Assembly: GCF_019024325.1 (NCBI RefSeq)
Contig: NZ_JAFNJS010000005.1
Coordinates: 186,001 to 250,000, forward strand
Direction of reading: 5' to 3'
Length of the DNA: 64,000 bases
Origin: Falsiroseomonas tokyonensis
GTDB lineage: Bacteria; Pseudomonadota; Alphaproteobacteria; Acetobacterales; Acetobacteraceae
Position numbers and translations under genes: made by a program
The notes under the pieces: generated by a model
Databases searched by the model: none
Told to the model about the DNA's origin: nothing
Seen by the model: only the letters and a program-made list of their open reading frames with translations
Shown here: piece by piece, positions 1 to 8,891 of the stretch
Layout of the letters: the number at the start of each line of letters is the position of its first letter
Numbering within the stretch: position 1 is the first letter of the stretch

Positions 1-7
1 GTCGGAC

Positions 8-841
8 GTGACCCTCACCCAATCCACCGCGGTGCCGCCCTTGCCGGCGCTGCGGTTGTGGCGGCACGTCCGGCCCGTGCTGCTTTCGCTGATCGTGCCG
101 CTGCTGCTGCTGGCCTTCTGGCATTGGGCGGTGGCGGCGGGGATGACGCGGCTGATCCCCTCGCCGGCGGAGGTCGCCGAATACATGGTGGACTTCGCGG
201 TGGGCGGCATCTGGGACGATGCTTTCTCCGCCACGCTGCATATCCACCTGCTGGCCTCCGCCAGCCGGGTCTATGGCGGCTTCCTGCTGGCGGCGCTGGT
301 CGCCGTGCCGATCGGCATCCTGATCGGCCGCGTCGCGCTGGTGCGGCAGCTGCTCGATCCCTTCCTGCAATTGATGCGGCCGATCCCGGTCACCGCCTGG
401 CTGCCGCTGTCGATGATCCTCTTCGGCCTGGGCACGCAATCGGCCTTCTTCCTGGTCTTCCTCGGCGCCTTCTACCCGATCCTGCTGAACACCATTCTCG
501 GCGTGAAGAATGTCGAGCCGCGGCTGTTCGAGGCGGCCGCGATGCTCGGCTGCCGCGGCAATGCCCAGTTTTTTCGAGTCGTGCTGCCGGCGTCCTTGCC
601 TTCCATTTTCACCGGGCTCCGCCTTGGCCTCGGCCTCGCCTGGTTCGTCATCGTGGTGGGGGAGATGACGGGCGTGCCGCAGGGGCTGGGCGCCGTCATC
701 ATGGACGGGCGCACGCTGAGCCGCACCGAGCTGGTGATCTGCGGCATGATCGTGATCGGCATCGCCGGCTTCCTCTCCGACCGCCTGGTCGTGCTGCTGA
801 TGAACCGCCTACTGCGCTGGAGCCCGATGCACCGTGGCTGA
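8..841 (+). CDS. ABC transporter permease, NitT/TauT (SsuC/TauC) family
   Basis: A 277-residue polytopic inner-membrane protein of the nitrate/sulfonate/taurine importer class. The N-terminus is cytoplasmic and Pro-rich, followed by a first membrane helix (about residues 20-40) and a binding-protein-dependent transport core. The EAA-type loop that docks on the ATPase is seen as EAAAMLGCRGNAQFFRVVLP (about 175-194). The GTG start lies only 7 bases into the window, so an upstream start cannot be excluded. The ATPase gene overlaps its 3' end by 8 bases. The periplasmic binding protein must lie before the window. Downstream deacetylase and racemase genes suggest a ureide- or hydantoin-like substrate, but this is inference. 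Confidence 0.85.
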   Translation: MTLTQSTAVPPLPALRLWRHVRPVLLSLIVPLLLLAFWHWAVAAGMTRLIPSPAEVAEYMVDFAVGGIWDDAFSATLHIHLLASASRVYGGFLLAALVAVPIGILIGRVALVRQLLDPFLQLMRPIPVTAWLPLSMILFGLGTQSAFFLVFLGAFYPILLNTILGVKNVEPRLFEAAAMLGCRGNAQFFRVVLPASLPSIFTGLRLGLGLAWFVIVVGEMTGVPQGLGAVIMDGRTLSRTELVICGMIVIGIAGFLSDRLVVLLMNRLLRWSPMHRG

Positions 842-1607
842 GATCCCGATCCTCGACATCCAGGGCGTGGGCAAGACCTACATCCTGAACGACAGCCGCA
901 TCGAGGCGCTGCGCGATGCGAACCTGACCGTGCGCAAGGGCGAATTCATCTGCCTGATCGGCGCCTCCGGCTGTGGCAAGTCCACGCTTCTCCGAATTGT
1001 CGCGGGCTTCGAGGCGCCGACGGCAGGCCAGGCCCTGATGTGGGGCAAGCCCATCACCGGGCCGGCGCCGGATCGCGGCATGGTCTTCCAGGATTACGGC
1101 CTGTTCCCCTGGCTGACGGTGCGCGAAAACATCGGCTTCGGCCCGGCCAGCCGCGGCCGCCCCAAGGCGGAGGTGCGCGACACCGTCGAACGCTTCATCG
1201 CGCTGATCGGCCTGACGCGCTTCGCCGATGCCTATCCGCACCAGCTCTCCGGCGGCATGAAGCAGCGCGTCGCCATCGCCCGCGTGCTGGCCAATGACGC
1301 CGAGGTGGTGCTGATGGACGAACCTTTCGGCGCGCTGGATGCGATGACGCGCGAACGCCTGCAGGATGAACTGCTGGAGCTGTGGCAGCGCACCGGCCTC
1401 ACGGTGCTTTTCGTCACCCATTCCATCGAGGAGGCGATCTTCCTCTCCGACCGCGTCGTGGTGATGGAGCCCGGCCCCGGCCGCATCGCCAGCGCGCATC
1501 CGGTGGAGCTGCCGCGGCCGCGCGACGTCTCCTCCCCCGAATTCAACGCGGTGCGGCGCGATCTCGGTGCGCGGCTGCATTCGCACCATGCGAAGAAGGC
1601 GGCCTGA
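834..1607 (+). CDS. ABC transporter ATP-binding protein, SsuB/TauB family
   Basis: The 257-residue cytoplasmic ATPase partner of the upstream permease. It shows Walker A (GASGCGKST, about residues 43-51), the Q-loop in VFQDYGLFPW, the signature LSGGMKQRVAIAR, Walker B VVLMDEPFGALD and the switch His in FVTHS. Length is normal for the NitT/TauT family. Translation starts at GTG inside the permease gene (8-base overlap), implying coupling. Its stop overlaps the ATG of the next gene by one base (TGATG), so transporter and catabolic genes form one operon. Confidence 0.93.
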   Translation: MAEIPILDIQGVGKTYILNDSRIEALRDANLTVRKGEFICLIGASGCGKSTLLRIVAGFEAPTAGQALMWGKPITGPAPDRGMVFQDYGLFPWLTVRENIGFGPASRGRPKAEVRDTVERFIALIGLTRFADAYPHQLSGGMKQRVAIARVLANDAEVVLMDEPFGALDAMTRERLQDELLELWQRTGLTVLFVTHSIEEAIFLSDRVVVMEPGPGRIASAHPVELPRPRDVSSPEFNAVRRDLGARLHSHHAKKAA

Positions 1608-2482
1608 TGCGCCCCGAACAACGCCTGCGCTACACCACGCCCGCCGACCGCCCACCCAGCGCCCTGCCGAATGGCGCCAAGGTTGCCGTCTGGCCAGTGG
1701 TGAATGTCGAGAACTGGCTGATCGACAATCCCATGCCGCGCCAGGTGCTGGTTGCGCCCACCGGCGTGCCGCTGCTGCCGGACATCGCCAATTGGGGCTG
1801 GCACGAATACGGGATGCGCGTGGGCTTCTGGCGCTTCCTGGACGCCTTCCAGAAGCGCGGCATCCGGCCGACGCTCTCCGTCAATGGCTCGGTCTGCACT
1901 GCCTATCCGCGTGTGGCCCAGGCGGCGCATGAGGCAGGCTGGGATTTCATGGGCCATGGCCATGTGCAGGTGCCGACGCACAAGGTGCCGGACCAGCGCG
2001 CCATGATCCGCCAGACCATCCAGGCGATCCAGGACTGCACCGGCGCCCCGCCGCTCGGCTGGCTGGCCCCCGGCCTGACGGAAACGCTGGAGACCGCGGA
2101 CCTGCTGGCCGAGGCCGGGTTGCGCTACTGCGCCGATTGGGTGGTGGATGACCTGCCCTGCCGGCTGGAGACGGCGGACGGGCCGATCTTCACCATGCCG
2201 TATAGCGTGGAGCTGAACGACATCCCCGTGGTGATGATCCAGCACCATGACGAGCAGGAACTGCCTCGCCGCGCCCGCCTGCACGCCGCGCGCCTGCTGG
2301 CGGAGGCGGGCAGCACGCCGCGCATCATGTGCATCGCCATCCACCCCTATATCTCCGGCGTCCCGCACCGCATCGCGGCGCTGGAGCAGATGCTGGACGA
2401 CCTTGCCGCCATGCCCGGCATCGCCTTCCTGCAGGCGCGCGAAATCCTGGCGTGGTACGAGGGCTGCGGCGACCCAACCTGA
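1607..2482 (+). CDS. Polysaccharide-deacetylase-fold amidohydrolase, PuuE/allantoinase-like
   Basis: A 291-residue NodB-fold protein. It resembles the PuuE (metal-independent allantoinase) branch, with NVENW near the N-terminus, GHGHVQVPTH (about residues 115-124) in the position of the His-x-His metal motif, and IAIHPYISG near the C-terminus. Unlike true chitin or peptidoglycan deacetylases it has no TFDDG motif and no signal peptide, so a cytoplasmic small-molecule C-N hydrolase is likely. ATG overlaps the ATPase stop by one base. Next to a hydantoin-type racemase, a ring-opening or ureide-hydrolysing role is reasonable; the exact substrate is unknown. Confidence 0.8.
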   Translation: MRPEQRLRYTTPADRPPSALPNGAKVAVWPVVNVENWLIDNPMPRQVLVAPTGVPLLPDIANWGWHEYGMRVGFWRFLDAFQKRGIRPTLSVNGSVCTAYPRVAQAAHEAGWDFMGHGHVQVPTHKVPDQRAMIRQTIQAIQDCTGAPPLGWLAPGLTETLETADLLAEAGLRYCADWVVDDLPCRLETADGPIFTMPYSVELNDIPVVMIQHHDEQELPRRARLHAARLLAEAGSTPRIMCIAIHPYISGVPHRIAALEQMLDDLAAMPGIAFLQAREILAWYEGCGDPT

Positions 2483-2490
2483 GTGACCGC

Positions 2491-3216
2491 ATGAAGCTGC
2501 TGCTGATCAACGCCAATACCACCGAGGCCATCACCGACCGCCTGGTGGAGATCGCACGCGGCCTGGCGCCGCCGGGCATCGCCATCCAGGGCGCCACCGG
2601 CCGCTTCGGCGCCCGCTACATCGCCAGCCGCGCCAGCAGCGCCATCGCCGCCCATGCCGCGCTGGATGCCTACGCGGAACACGGCGCGGGGGCGGATGCG
2701 GTACTGATCGGCTGCTTCGGCGATCCCGGCCTGGATGCGCTGCGCGAGCTGGCGCCGGTGCCGGTCTTGGGGCTGGCCGATGCCTCCGCCGCCGCAGCCC
2801 AGGGCCGGCGCTTCGGCGTGGTCACCGGCGGCGCCGCCTGGCAGCCGATGCTGCAAGAATTCTTCGCCGGCCGTGGCTACGCGGCGCAGCTCGCCGGCAT
2901 CCGCACCGTGGCCCCCACCGGCGGCGAAATCGCGCGGGACCCGGAGGGCGCGCTGGCGCTGCTCACCGAAAGCTGCCGCGCCTGCGTGGAGCAGGACGGG
3001 GCGGAGGTGGTGATCCTGGGCGGCGCGGGCCTTGCTGGCCTGGCCGCGCGCATCGCGATCGGCGTGCCGGTGCTGTGCTCGGTGGAAATCGGCATCTTCG
3101 CGGCGCTCGCAGCCATGGGACAGGGCGGCGCCGGGCTGATGCCGCATGGCGCGGTGGAGACCATCGGCCTGTCGCCGGCGCTGGCGACGCGGCTCAGCGC
3201 TGATAGCGGGCCATGA
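2491..3216 (+). CDS. Asp/Glu/hydantoin racemase family protein
   Basis: A 241-residue protein of the two-domain Asp/Glu/hydantoin racemase fold. The start ATG at 2491 gives the typical N-terminus MKLLLINANTT. The first catalytic cysteine is present in GCFGDPG (about residues 79-85). The second cysteine, normally in a G-C-A-G motif in the C-terminal half, is replaced by glycine in ILGGAGLAG (about 173-181), so two-base racemisation may be lost or altered. It follows the deacetylase by 8 bases in the same operon. Its 3' end overlaps the convergent flavoprotein gene by 23 bases. Candidate substrates are allantoin or 5-substituted hydantoins. Confidence 0.82.
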   Translation: MKLLLINANTTEAITDRLVEIARGLAPPGIAIQGATGRFGARYIASRASSAIAAHAALDAYAEHGAGADAVLIGCFGDPGLDALRELAPVPVLGLADASAAAAQGRRFGVVTGGAAWQPMLQEFFAGRGYAAQLAGIRTVAPTGGEIARDPEGALALLTESCRACVEQDGAEVVILGGAGLAGLAARIAIGVPVLCSVEIGIFAALAAMGQGGAGLMPHGAVETIGLSPALATRLSADSGP

Positions 3217-4264
3217 AGCGCCGGTCGATCCGGTCCTTCAGCCACCAGACCCAGCGGCCGGCGAAGACCAGGCCGTTGCGGGTGCCGAGGGCGCTTCCAT
3301 CGGCCAGGGACAGCAGCCGCAGATAGTCCCGCTGCGGCGCAAAGGGTCTCGGGGCCTCACCCGCCGCCACGGCCCGCAGATTGGCCGCCAGCACCGGCCC
3401 CTGCCGCACCGCAAAGACGCCGGCCTTGGGCAGACCACCCGGAAAGCTCGCCACATCGCCGGCGGCGAAGATCTGCGCCTGGCCCTCAGTCCGCAGGCAG
3501 GCATCGACGCGCAGGAAGCCGCGCGCATCGCGTGCCAGCCCGGTTTCCGCCAGCCAGGGCGCCGCAGCGGCGCCGGTGGCCCAGACCAGCGCCTCCGCCT
3601 GCAGCGGCGGGGCGGCGGCGAAGTGCAGGGTGCCGGGCGTCACCTCCACGACGTCCTCGCCCTGCCGCAGCGTCACCTCTCGCCGCGCCAGGGCATCCGC
3701 CGCGCGCTGCCGCAGCCGCGGCGGGAAGCCGGGCAGCAGGCCGGCCGCGCCCGTCACCAGCGTCACCGCCGCCTGCCAGCGCAGCGCCAGCGCCACCTCG
3801 AACCCCGCCGCGCCCCCGCCCACCACCGCCAGGCTGCGGGAGTCCGCCAGGCGGCCAAGCCGTGGCAGCAGCGCGTCGATCGGCTTCAGCGGCAGGGCAT
3901 GGGCGGCGGCGCCGGGCGTGCGCATATCGGGCGTGGCACCGGTATCTATGGAGAGCAGGTCCCAGGCGATGTCCTCGCCCGAGGCCCGCCGCACCAGGCG
4001 CCGCGCGGGGTCGATCCCCGTGGCGCGGTCCAGCACCAGCGCCACCCCGCAGCGCGCCGTCAGCGCCGCCATGTCGACCAGCGCCTGCACCGGCCGGTAG
4101 AGCCCCGCCATCACGCCCGGCAGCATGCCGGAATAGGGCGACTGCGCCTCCCGCGTCAGCAGCGTCACGCGCCAGCCGGGCAGGGGGTTTGCGCCAAACT
4201 GCCGCAGCACCTCCAGATGCGCATGGCCGCCGCCGAGCAGCAGAAGGTGGCGGCGGTCGGGCAT
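3194..4264 (-). CDS. FAD/NAD(P)-dependent oxidoreductase of the SelD-N-terminus type
   Basis: A 356-residue pyridine-nucleotide-disulfide-oxidoreductase-fold protein. The N-terminal FAD motif LLLLGGGHAHLEVLRQF is characteristic of the domain found fused to selenide-water dikinase (SelD) or alone, distantly related to NDH-2 and sulfide:quinone reductases. A second Rossmann motif (VVGGGAAGFEVALAL, about 165-180) and the FAD-closing IFAAGDVA motif are present. No SelD domain follows. I chose ATG 4264 because an AGGA precedes it; the open frame reaches 4330. It diverges from the D-aminoacylase gene over about 80 bases. A quinone- or NADH-linked role is inferred; the electron partner is unknown. 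Confidence 0.78.
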   Translation of the reverse strand: MPDRRHLLLLGGGHAHLEVLRQFGANPLPGWRVTLLTREAQSPYSGMLPGVMAGLYRPVQALVDMAALTARCGVALVLDRATGIDPARRLVRRASGEDIAWDLLSIDTGATPDMRTPGAAAHALPLKPIDALLPRLGRLADSRSLAVVGGGAAGFEVALALRWQAAVTLVTGAAGLLPGFPPRLRQRAADALARREVTLRQGEDVVEVTPGTLHFAAAPPLQAEALVWATGAAAAPWLAETGLARDARGFLRVDACLRTEGQAQIFAAGDVASFPGGLPKAGVFAVRQGPVLAANLRAVAAGEAPRPFAPQRDYLRLLSLADGSALGTRNGLVFAGRWVWWLKDRIDRRFMARYQR

Positions 4265-4344
4265 GGGAGGATCCTGGTCGCAATGGGCTTCCATCTCAGA
4301 TGGGCCGGCGCCATGCTCCGCGCAACGCATCAGGACCCCGCCCG

Positions 4345-5796
4345 ATGACGCTCCGCTGCGACCTGATCCTCCGCGACGCCACGATCATCGACGGCACCGG
4401 CCGCCCGCGCCGGCGCGGCGACGTGGCGGTGCAGGACGATCGCATCGCGGGGCTCGGCGACCTCGGCGCCTGGTCGGCGGAGCGGGAGGTGATGGCGGAG
4501 GGCCGCGTGGTGGCGCCCGGCTTCATCGATGCGCATACGCATGACGACCAGGCCGTGCTCTGCGGCCCCGCCTGCATGCTCTGCAAGACCAGCCAGGGCG
4601 TCACGACGGTGGTCGTCGGCAATTGCGGCATCAGCCTGTCGCCCGTGCCGATGCGCGAGCGCCCGCCCGCGCCACTCGACGGCGTCTGCGCCCCTGAATG
4701 GTGGATCTTTGACAGTTTCGGTGCCTATGCGGAGCGGCTGCGCACGACGCCATCTTCGGTGAATACGCTCGCGCTGATCGGCCATATGTCGCTGCGCGTT
4801 GGCGCCATGGGCCGCGACACCGGCCGCCCGGCGACGGACAAGGAGGCGGAGCGGATGCGCAAGCAGCTCGCCCAGGCCCTGTCCGAAGGCGCCGCCGGCT
4901 TCTCCACCGGTCTCTTCTACCCGCCGAGCAAGGCGGCGCCGACCGAGGAGGTGATCGCGGTGGCGGAGACGCTGCGCGACCACAAGGGCCTCTATGTCAC
5001 GCATATGCGCGACGAGGCGGACCATGTGCTGGACAGCATCGAGGAGACGTTGCGCATCGGCAAGGCGGTCGGCGCGCCCGTCATCATCAGCCACCACAAA
5101 TGCGCCCAGCCCGAAAATCACGGCCGATCGGTGGAGACGCTGCCGCTGATCGCGCGGCATGCGGCGGACTATCCCGTGGCCTTCGACGTCTATCCCTATA
5201 CCGCCTCCTCCACTTCGCTGGCCGCGCGCAAGCCGCGTCCCGATGTGCCGGTGACGGTCACCAGCTCCGTCCCGCATCCGGAAATGGCGGGCCGCGCGCT
5301 GTCCGACATCGCGCAGGAATGGGGCGTGTCGCTGGAGGAGGCGGCGCAGCGCCTGACGCCGGGCGGCGGCGTCTTCCACAACATGGCGGAGGACGATATG
5401 CGCCGCATCCTGGCGCATCCGCTGTCGATGGTGGGCAGCGATGGCGGGCCATTGGCAAAACATCCGCATCCGCGCCTCTGGGGCACCTTCCCGCGGGTGC
5501 TCGGCCAGTATTGCCGTGAGCTCGGCCTGTTCGATCTGGAGACGGCCGTGCACAAGATGACGGGCCGCACGGCGGCGATCTTCGGCATCCCGGACCGTGG
5601 CGTGCTGCGGGAAGGCGCCTTCGCCGACCTCGTGCTGTTCGATGCCGCCACGGTGCGCGATCGCGCCACCTTCACCGAGCCGAAGCAGGCGGCCGATGGC
5701 ATCGTCGAGACCTGGGTGAACGGCCAGTCCGTCTACACCCATTCCGCCGGCGCCAGCGAGACCCCCGCCGGGCGCCTGCTGCACCGCGCGGCCTGA
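4345..5796 (+). CDS. D-aminoacylase (N-acyl-D-amino-acid deacylase)
   Basis: A 483-residue amidohydrolase that removes the acyl group from N-acyl-D-amino acids. It begins with the small beta domain, then the metal motif GFIDAHTHDD (about residues 60-69), the bridging cysteine region VVGNCG, THMRDE, ISHHK and the late aspartate in MVGSDGG, which together match the D-aminoacylase/dihydroorotase-like group. Length is normal. It is divergent from the flavoprotein and convergent with the RND gene, whose stop lies 5 bases away. With the racemase and deacylating enzymes upstream it fits salvage of D-amino-acid derivatives or N-carbamoyl/N-acyl amino acids. Confidence 0.9.
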   Translation: MTLRCDLILRDATIIDGTGRPRRRGDVAVQDDRIAGLGDLGAWSAEREVMAEGRVVAPGFIDAHTHDDQAVLCGPACMLCKTSQGVTTVVVGNCGISLSPVPMRERPPAPLDGVCAPEWWIFDSFGAYAERLRTTPSSVNTLALIGHMSLRVGAMGRDTGRPATDKEAERMRKQLAQALSEGAAGFSTGLFYPPSKAAPTEEVIAVAETLRDHKGLYVTHMRDEADHVLDSIEETLRIGKAVGAPVIISHHKCAQPENHGRSVETLPLIARHAADYPVAFDVYPYTASSTSLAARKPRPDVPVTVTSSVPHPEMAGRALSDIAQEWGVSLEEAAQRLTPGGGVFHNMAEDDMRRILAHPLSMVGSDGGPLAKHPHPRLWGTFPRVLGQYCRELGLFDLETAVHKMTGRTAAIFGIPDRGVLREGAFADLVLFDAATVRDRATFTEPKQAADGIVETWVNGQSVYTHSAGASETPAGRLLHRAA

Positions 5797-5800
5797 TCGC

Positions 5801-8800
5801 CTATTCGGCCGGCGCCAGCGCCCCCGCCGGTGCCGAAGCGGCCCGCTTCGCCCGCGGCAGGGCCAGCGCATGCAGCGCCGGCACCACCAGCAGCGTGGCG
5901 ACGGTGCCGAGTGCCAGCCCGCCGATCATCGCCGCCGCCATCGGCCCCCAGAAGACCGAGAGCGTCAGCGGCACGAAGGCCAGCACGGCGGCCAGCCCGG
6001 TCAGCACCACCGGCCGCGCGCGGCGCACGCTGCTTTCGATGATCGCCTGGCGCAGCGCCATGCCGTGCTCCACATCCTGCCGCACCTGGTCCACCAGGAT
6101 CAGCGTATTGCGCATCACCATTCCGGCCAGGGCGATCACGCCCAGAAGCGCCACGAAGCCGAAGGGCATGTCCAGCAGCAGCAGCGCCGCTGCCGCGCCC
6201 GGTATGCCCAGCGGCGCCGTGGCGAAGACCAGCGCGACGCGGCCGAAATGGCGCAGCTGCACCATCAGGATCAGCAGCATCACCGCGATCATCGCCGGGA
6301 ACAACGCGAAGAGGCTGGCATTGGCCTTGCCGGATTCCTCCGCCGCGCCGCCCACCTCGATCCGCATGCCCACGGGCAGCCGCGCCTCGATCTCGCGCAT
6401 TCGCGGCAGTGCGGCGGCCGTCACATCCGGCGGCTGCAGCCCGGGCGCGACATCGGCACGCACGGTGAGGAATGCCTCCCGGTTGCGGCGCCAGAGGATG
6501 GGCTCCTCCATCACCGGCTCCAGCCGCGCCACCTGGCCGAGCGGCACGGGACCGGCTTCCGTCACCAGCGTGAGATCCGCCAGGTTGGACAGGCCCAGCC
6601 TTTCGGCGGCCGGTGCGCGCAGCACCACATCCACCAGCCGCGCGCCTTCCCGCAGCCGCGTCGCCGTCACGCCGGAGACCAGCGCCTGCATGGATTGCGC
6701 GACGGCCTGGGGCGAGAGGCCGAGCTGGACCACGCGTTCCTCATCCAGCACCAGGCGCATGGCGGGCGCGCGCTCGCCCCAGGCCAGCTGCACGTCGCGC
6801 GTGCCCGGCGTGGCGCGCATCCCGGCCATCACCTGCTCCGCCGCCACCCGCAGCTGTTCCGGCGAGCCGCCGACGACGCGGAACTGCACCGGGTAGCCAA
6901 CGGGCGGGCCGAAATCGAGGCGGGAAACGCGCACCCGCGCCCCCGCCACCGCGCCGGTCTCGACGAAGGCCAGCAGCTTCTCCCGCAGCCTTTCGCGGGC
7001 CGGCACGTCGCGCGCCTGGATCACCAGCTTGCCGAAGGCCTCGTTCGGCAGATCGGGGTTCAGCGCCAGGAAGAAGCGCGGCGCGCCGGCGCCGATATAG
7101 GCGGTGGACATCACCGCATCCGTATCCTGCGCGATCTCCGCCTGCACCTGCTCCACCGCCGCGCGGGTGGCGGCGAAGGTGGAGCCCTGGCGCAGGTTTA
7201 CATCCACCAGCAGTTCGAGGCGGGAGGAGGTGGGGAAGAACTGCTTCTTCGTCATGCCGAGGCCCACAAAGCCCGCGGCCAGCACCGCCAGCGTCGCCGC
7301 CAGCACGACCCAGCGATAGTCCACGCACCAGGCCACCATCCGCCGCAGCAGGCGATAGAAGCGCCCGTCATACAGCGAGTCATGCGTCACCACATGCTTC
7401 GGCACCGGCAGCAGCTTCACGCCCAGCCAGGGCGTGAACCAGACGGCGACGAGCCAGGAGGCCAGCAGCGCACCCCCCACCACCCAGAAGATGCCGCCCG
7501 CATATTCGCCGCTGGTGGAGGCGGCGAAACCCACCGGGATGAAGCCCGCCATGGTCACCAGCGTGCCGGACAGCATCGGCGCCGCGGTGCTGCCCCAGGC
7601 GAAGGCGGCTGCGCGGGCCTTGTCCCAGCCTTCCTCCAGCTTCACCACCATCGCCTCGATCGCGATGATCGCGTCATCCACCAGCAGGCCCAGCGCCAGG
7701 ATCAGCGCGCCGAGCGAAATCCGCTCCAGCTCCGTGCCCCAGTAGAGCATCATCAAAAAGACGGCGGCGAGCGTCAGCGGCACCGACAGCGCCACGATGA
7801 TGCCGGCGCGGACGCCGAGCGAGAGGAAGGAGATCAGCAGCACCACGCCCAGCGCGGCGACGAATTTGGTCAGGAACTCCGCGACGCTCTCCGCCACGAT
7901 ATGCGGCTGATCGGAGACGAGCTGCAACTCCAGCCCGAGCGGCAGGTCGCGCCGCACCTCCGCCAGCGCCTGCCGCAGGCTTTCGCCCAGCGCCAGCACA
8001 TTGAAGCCGGGCTGCTTGACGACGGAGATCATCACCGCGCCGGCGCCATCGTGGAACACGGCCGCGCTCGGCGGATCGGCCAGGCCGCGCGAGACCTCCG
8101 CGATATCGCCCAGGCGCAGCGTGCGGTCGCCGAGGCTGACCGGCACATTGCGGATCGCCTCCACCCCGTCCAACCCGCCGCCGACGCGCAGATGCACGCG
8201 CAGCGCACCGGTTTCCACCACGCCGGCCGGCGCCACGGGGTTCTGCCGCGCCAGCGCATCCAGGATGGCGGAAGGCGCGATGCCCAGCGTGGCCAGCCTG
8301 GCATGGCTGACCTCCACATGGATGCGCTGCGCGATCTCCCCCTGGATCGCCACCTTCTCCACCCCCGGCACGCGCAGCAGGCGCAGGCGGATCTGCTCCG
8401 CCTGGCGCACCAGCTCGGGGTTCTCCGCGCCGGTCAGGGCCATCACGGCGGAGTAGACGTCGGAATATTCGTCGTTAAAGAAGGGGCCCTGCACGCCGGC
8501 CGGCAGGCTCGACACGATATCGCCCACCTTCTTGCGGACCTGGTACCACAGCTCCGGCACCAGCCGCGGCGGCGTGGTGTCGCGCAGCACGATGGTGGTC
8601 ACCGCCTGGCCGGGCCGCACATAGGTCTCCAGCCGGTCGAGATGCGCGAGGTCCTGCAGCCGGCTCTCGATGCGGTCCGCCACCTGCGCCTGCATCTCCG
8701 CAGCCGTCGCACCAGGCCATTGCGCCGTCACCACCATGACCTTCAGCGTGAAGGAGGGATCCTCCGCCCGGCCGAGCCGCAGATAGGCGCCGGTGCCGAG

Positions 8801-8878
8801 CACCGCGAGCAGCAGGATGGCGAACAGCGTCAGCGCGCCGTTCCGCACGCCCCAGGCGGAAAGGTTGAAACGATCCAT
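5801..8878 (-). CDS. RND efflux transporter, AcrB/HAE-1-like inner-membrane pump
   Basis: A 1025-residue proton-driven multidrug-type pump. The start MDRFNLSAWGVRN is placed at 8878; the frame stays open upstream but that part lacks RND features. Visible are the first membrane helix, two large periplasmic porter regions, 12 expected membrane helices and the TM4 proton-relay pair in GLLVDDAIIAIEAM (about residues 405-418). It is 13 bases downstream of the adaptor gene in a TetR-MFP-RND operon on the minus strand. No outer-membrane channel gene is adjacent, so a TolC-like partner must be elsewhere. Substrate cannot be read from sequence. Confidence 0.93.
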   Translation of the reverse strand: MDRFNLSAWGVRNGALTLFAILLLAVLGTGAYLRLGRAEDPSFTLKVMVVTAQWPGATAAEMQAQVADRIESRLQDLAHLDRLETYVRPGQAVTTIVLRDTTPPRLVPELWYQVRKKVGDIVSSLPAGVQGPFFNDEYSDVYSAVMALTGAENPELVRQAEQIRLRLLRVPGVEKVAIQGEIAQRIHVEVSHARLATLGIAPSAILDALARQNPVAPAGVVETGALRVHLRVGGGLDGVEAIRNVPVSLGDRTLRLGDIAEVSRGLADPPSAAVFHDGAGAVMISVVKQPGFNVLALGESLRQALAEVRRDLPLGLELQLVSDQPHIVAESVAEFLTKFVAALGVVLLISFLSLGVRAGIIVALSVPLTLAAVFLMMLYWGTELERISLGALILALGLLVDDAIIAIEAMVVKLEEGWDKARAAAFAWGSTAAPMLSGTLVTMAGFIPVGFAASTSGEYAGGIFWVVGGALLASWLVAVWFTPWLGVKLLPVPKHVVTHDSLYDGRFYRLLRRMVAWCVDYRWVVLAATLAVLAAGFVGLGMTKKQFFPTSSRLELLVDVNLRQGSTFAATRAAVEQVQAEIAQDTDAVMSTAYIGAGAPRFFLALNPDLPNEAFGKLVIQARDVPARERLREKLLAFVETGAVAGARVRVSRLDFGPPVGYPVQFRVVGGSPEQLRVAAEQVMAGMRATPGTRDVQLAWGERAPAMRLVLDEERVVQLGLSPQAVAQSMQALVSGVTATRLREGARLVDVVLRAPAAERLGLSNLADLTLVTEAGPVPLGQVARLEPVMEEPILWRRNREAFLTVRADVAPGLQPPDVTAAALPRMREIEARLPVGMRIEVGGAAEESGKANASLFALFPAMIAVMLLILMVQLRHFGRVALVFATAPLGIPGAAAALLLLDMPFGFVALLGVIALAGMVMRNTLILVDQVRQDVEHGMALRQAIIESSVRRARPVVLTGLAAVLAFVPLTLSVFWGPMAAAMIGGLALGTVATLLVVPALHALALPRAKRAASAPAGALAPAE

Positions 8879-8891
8879 GATCGGCGCTCCC

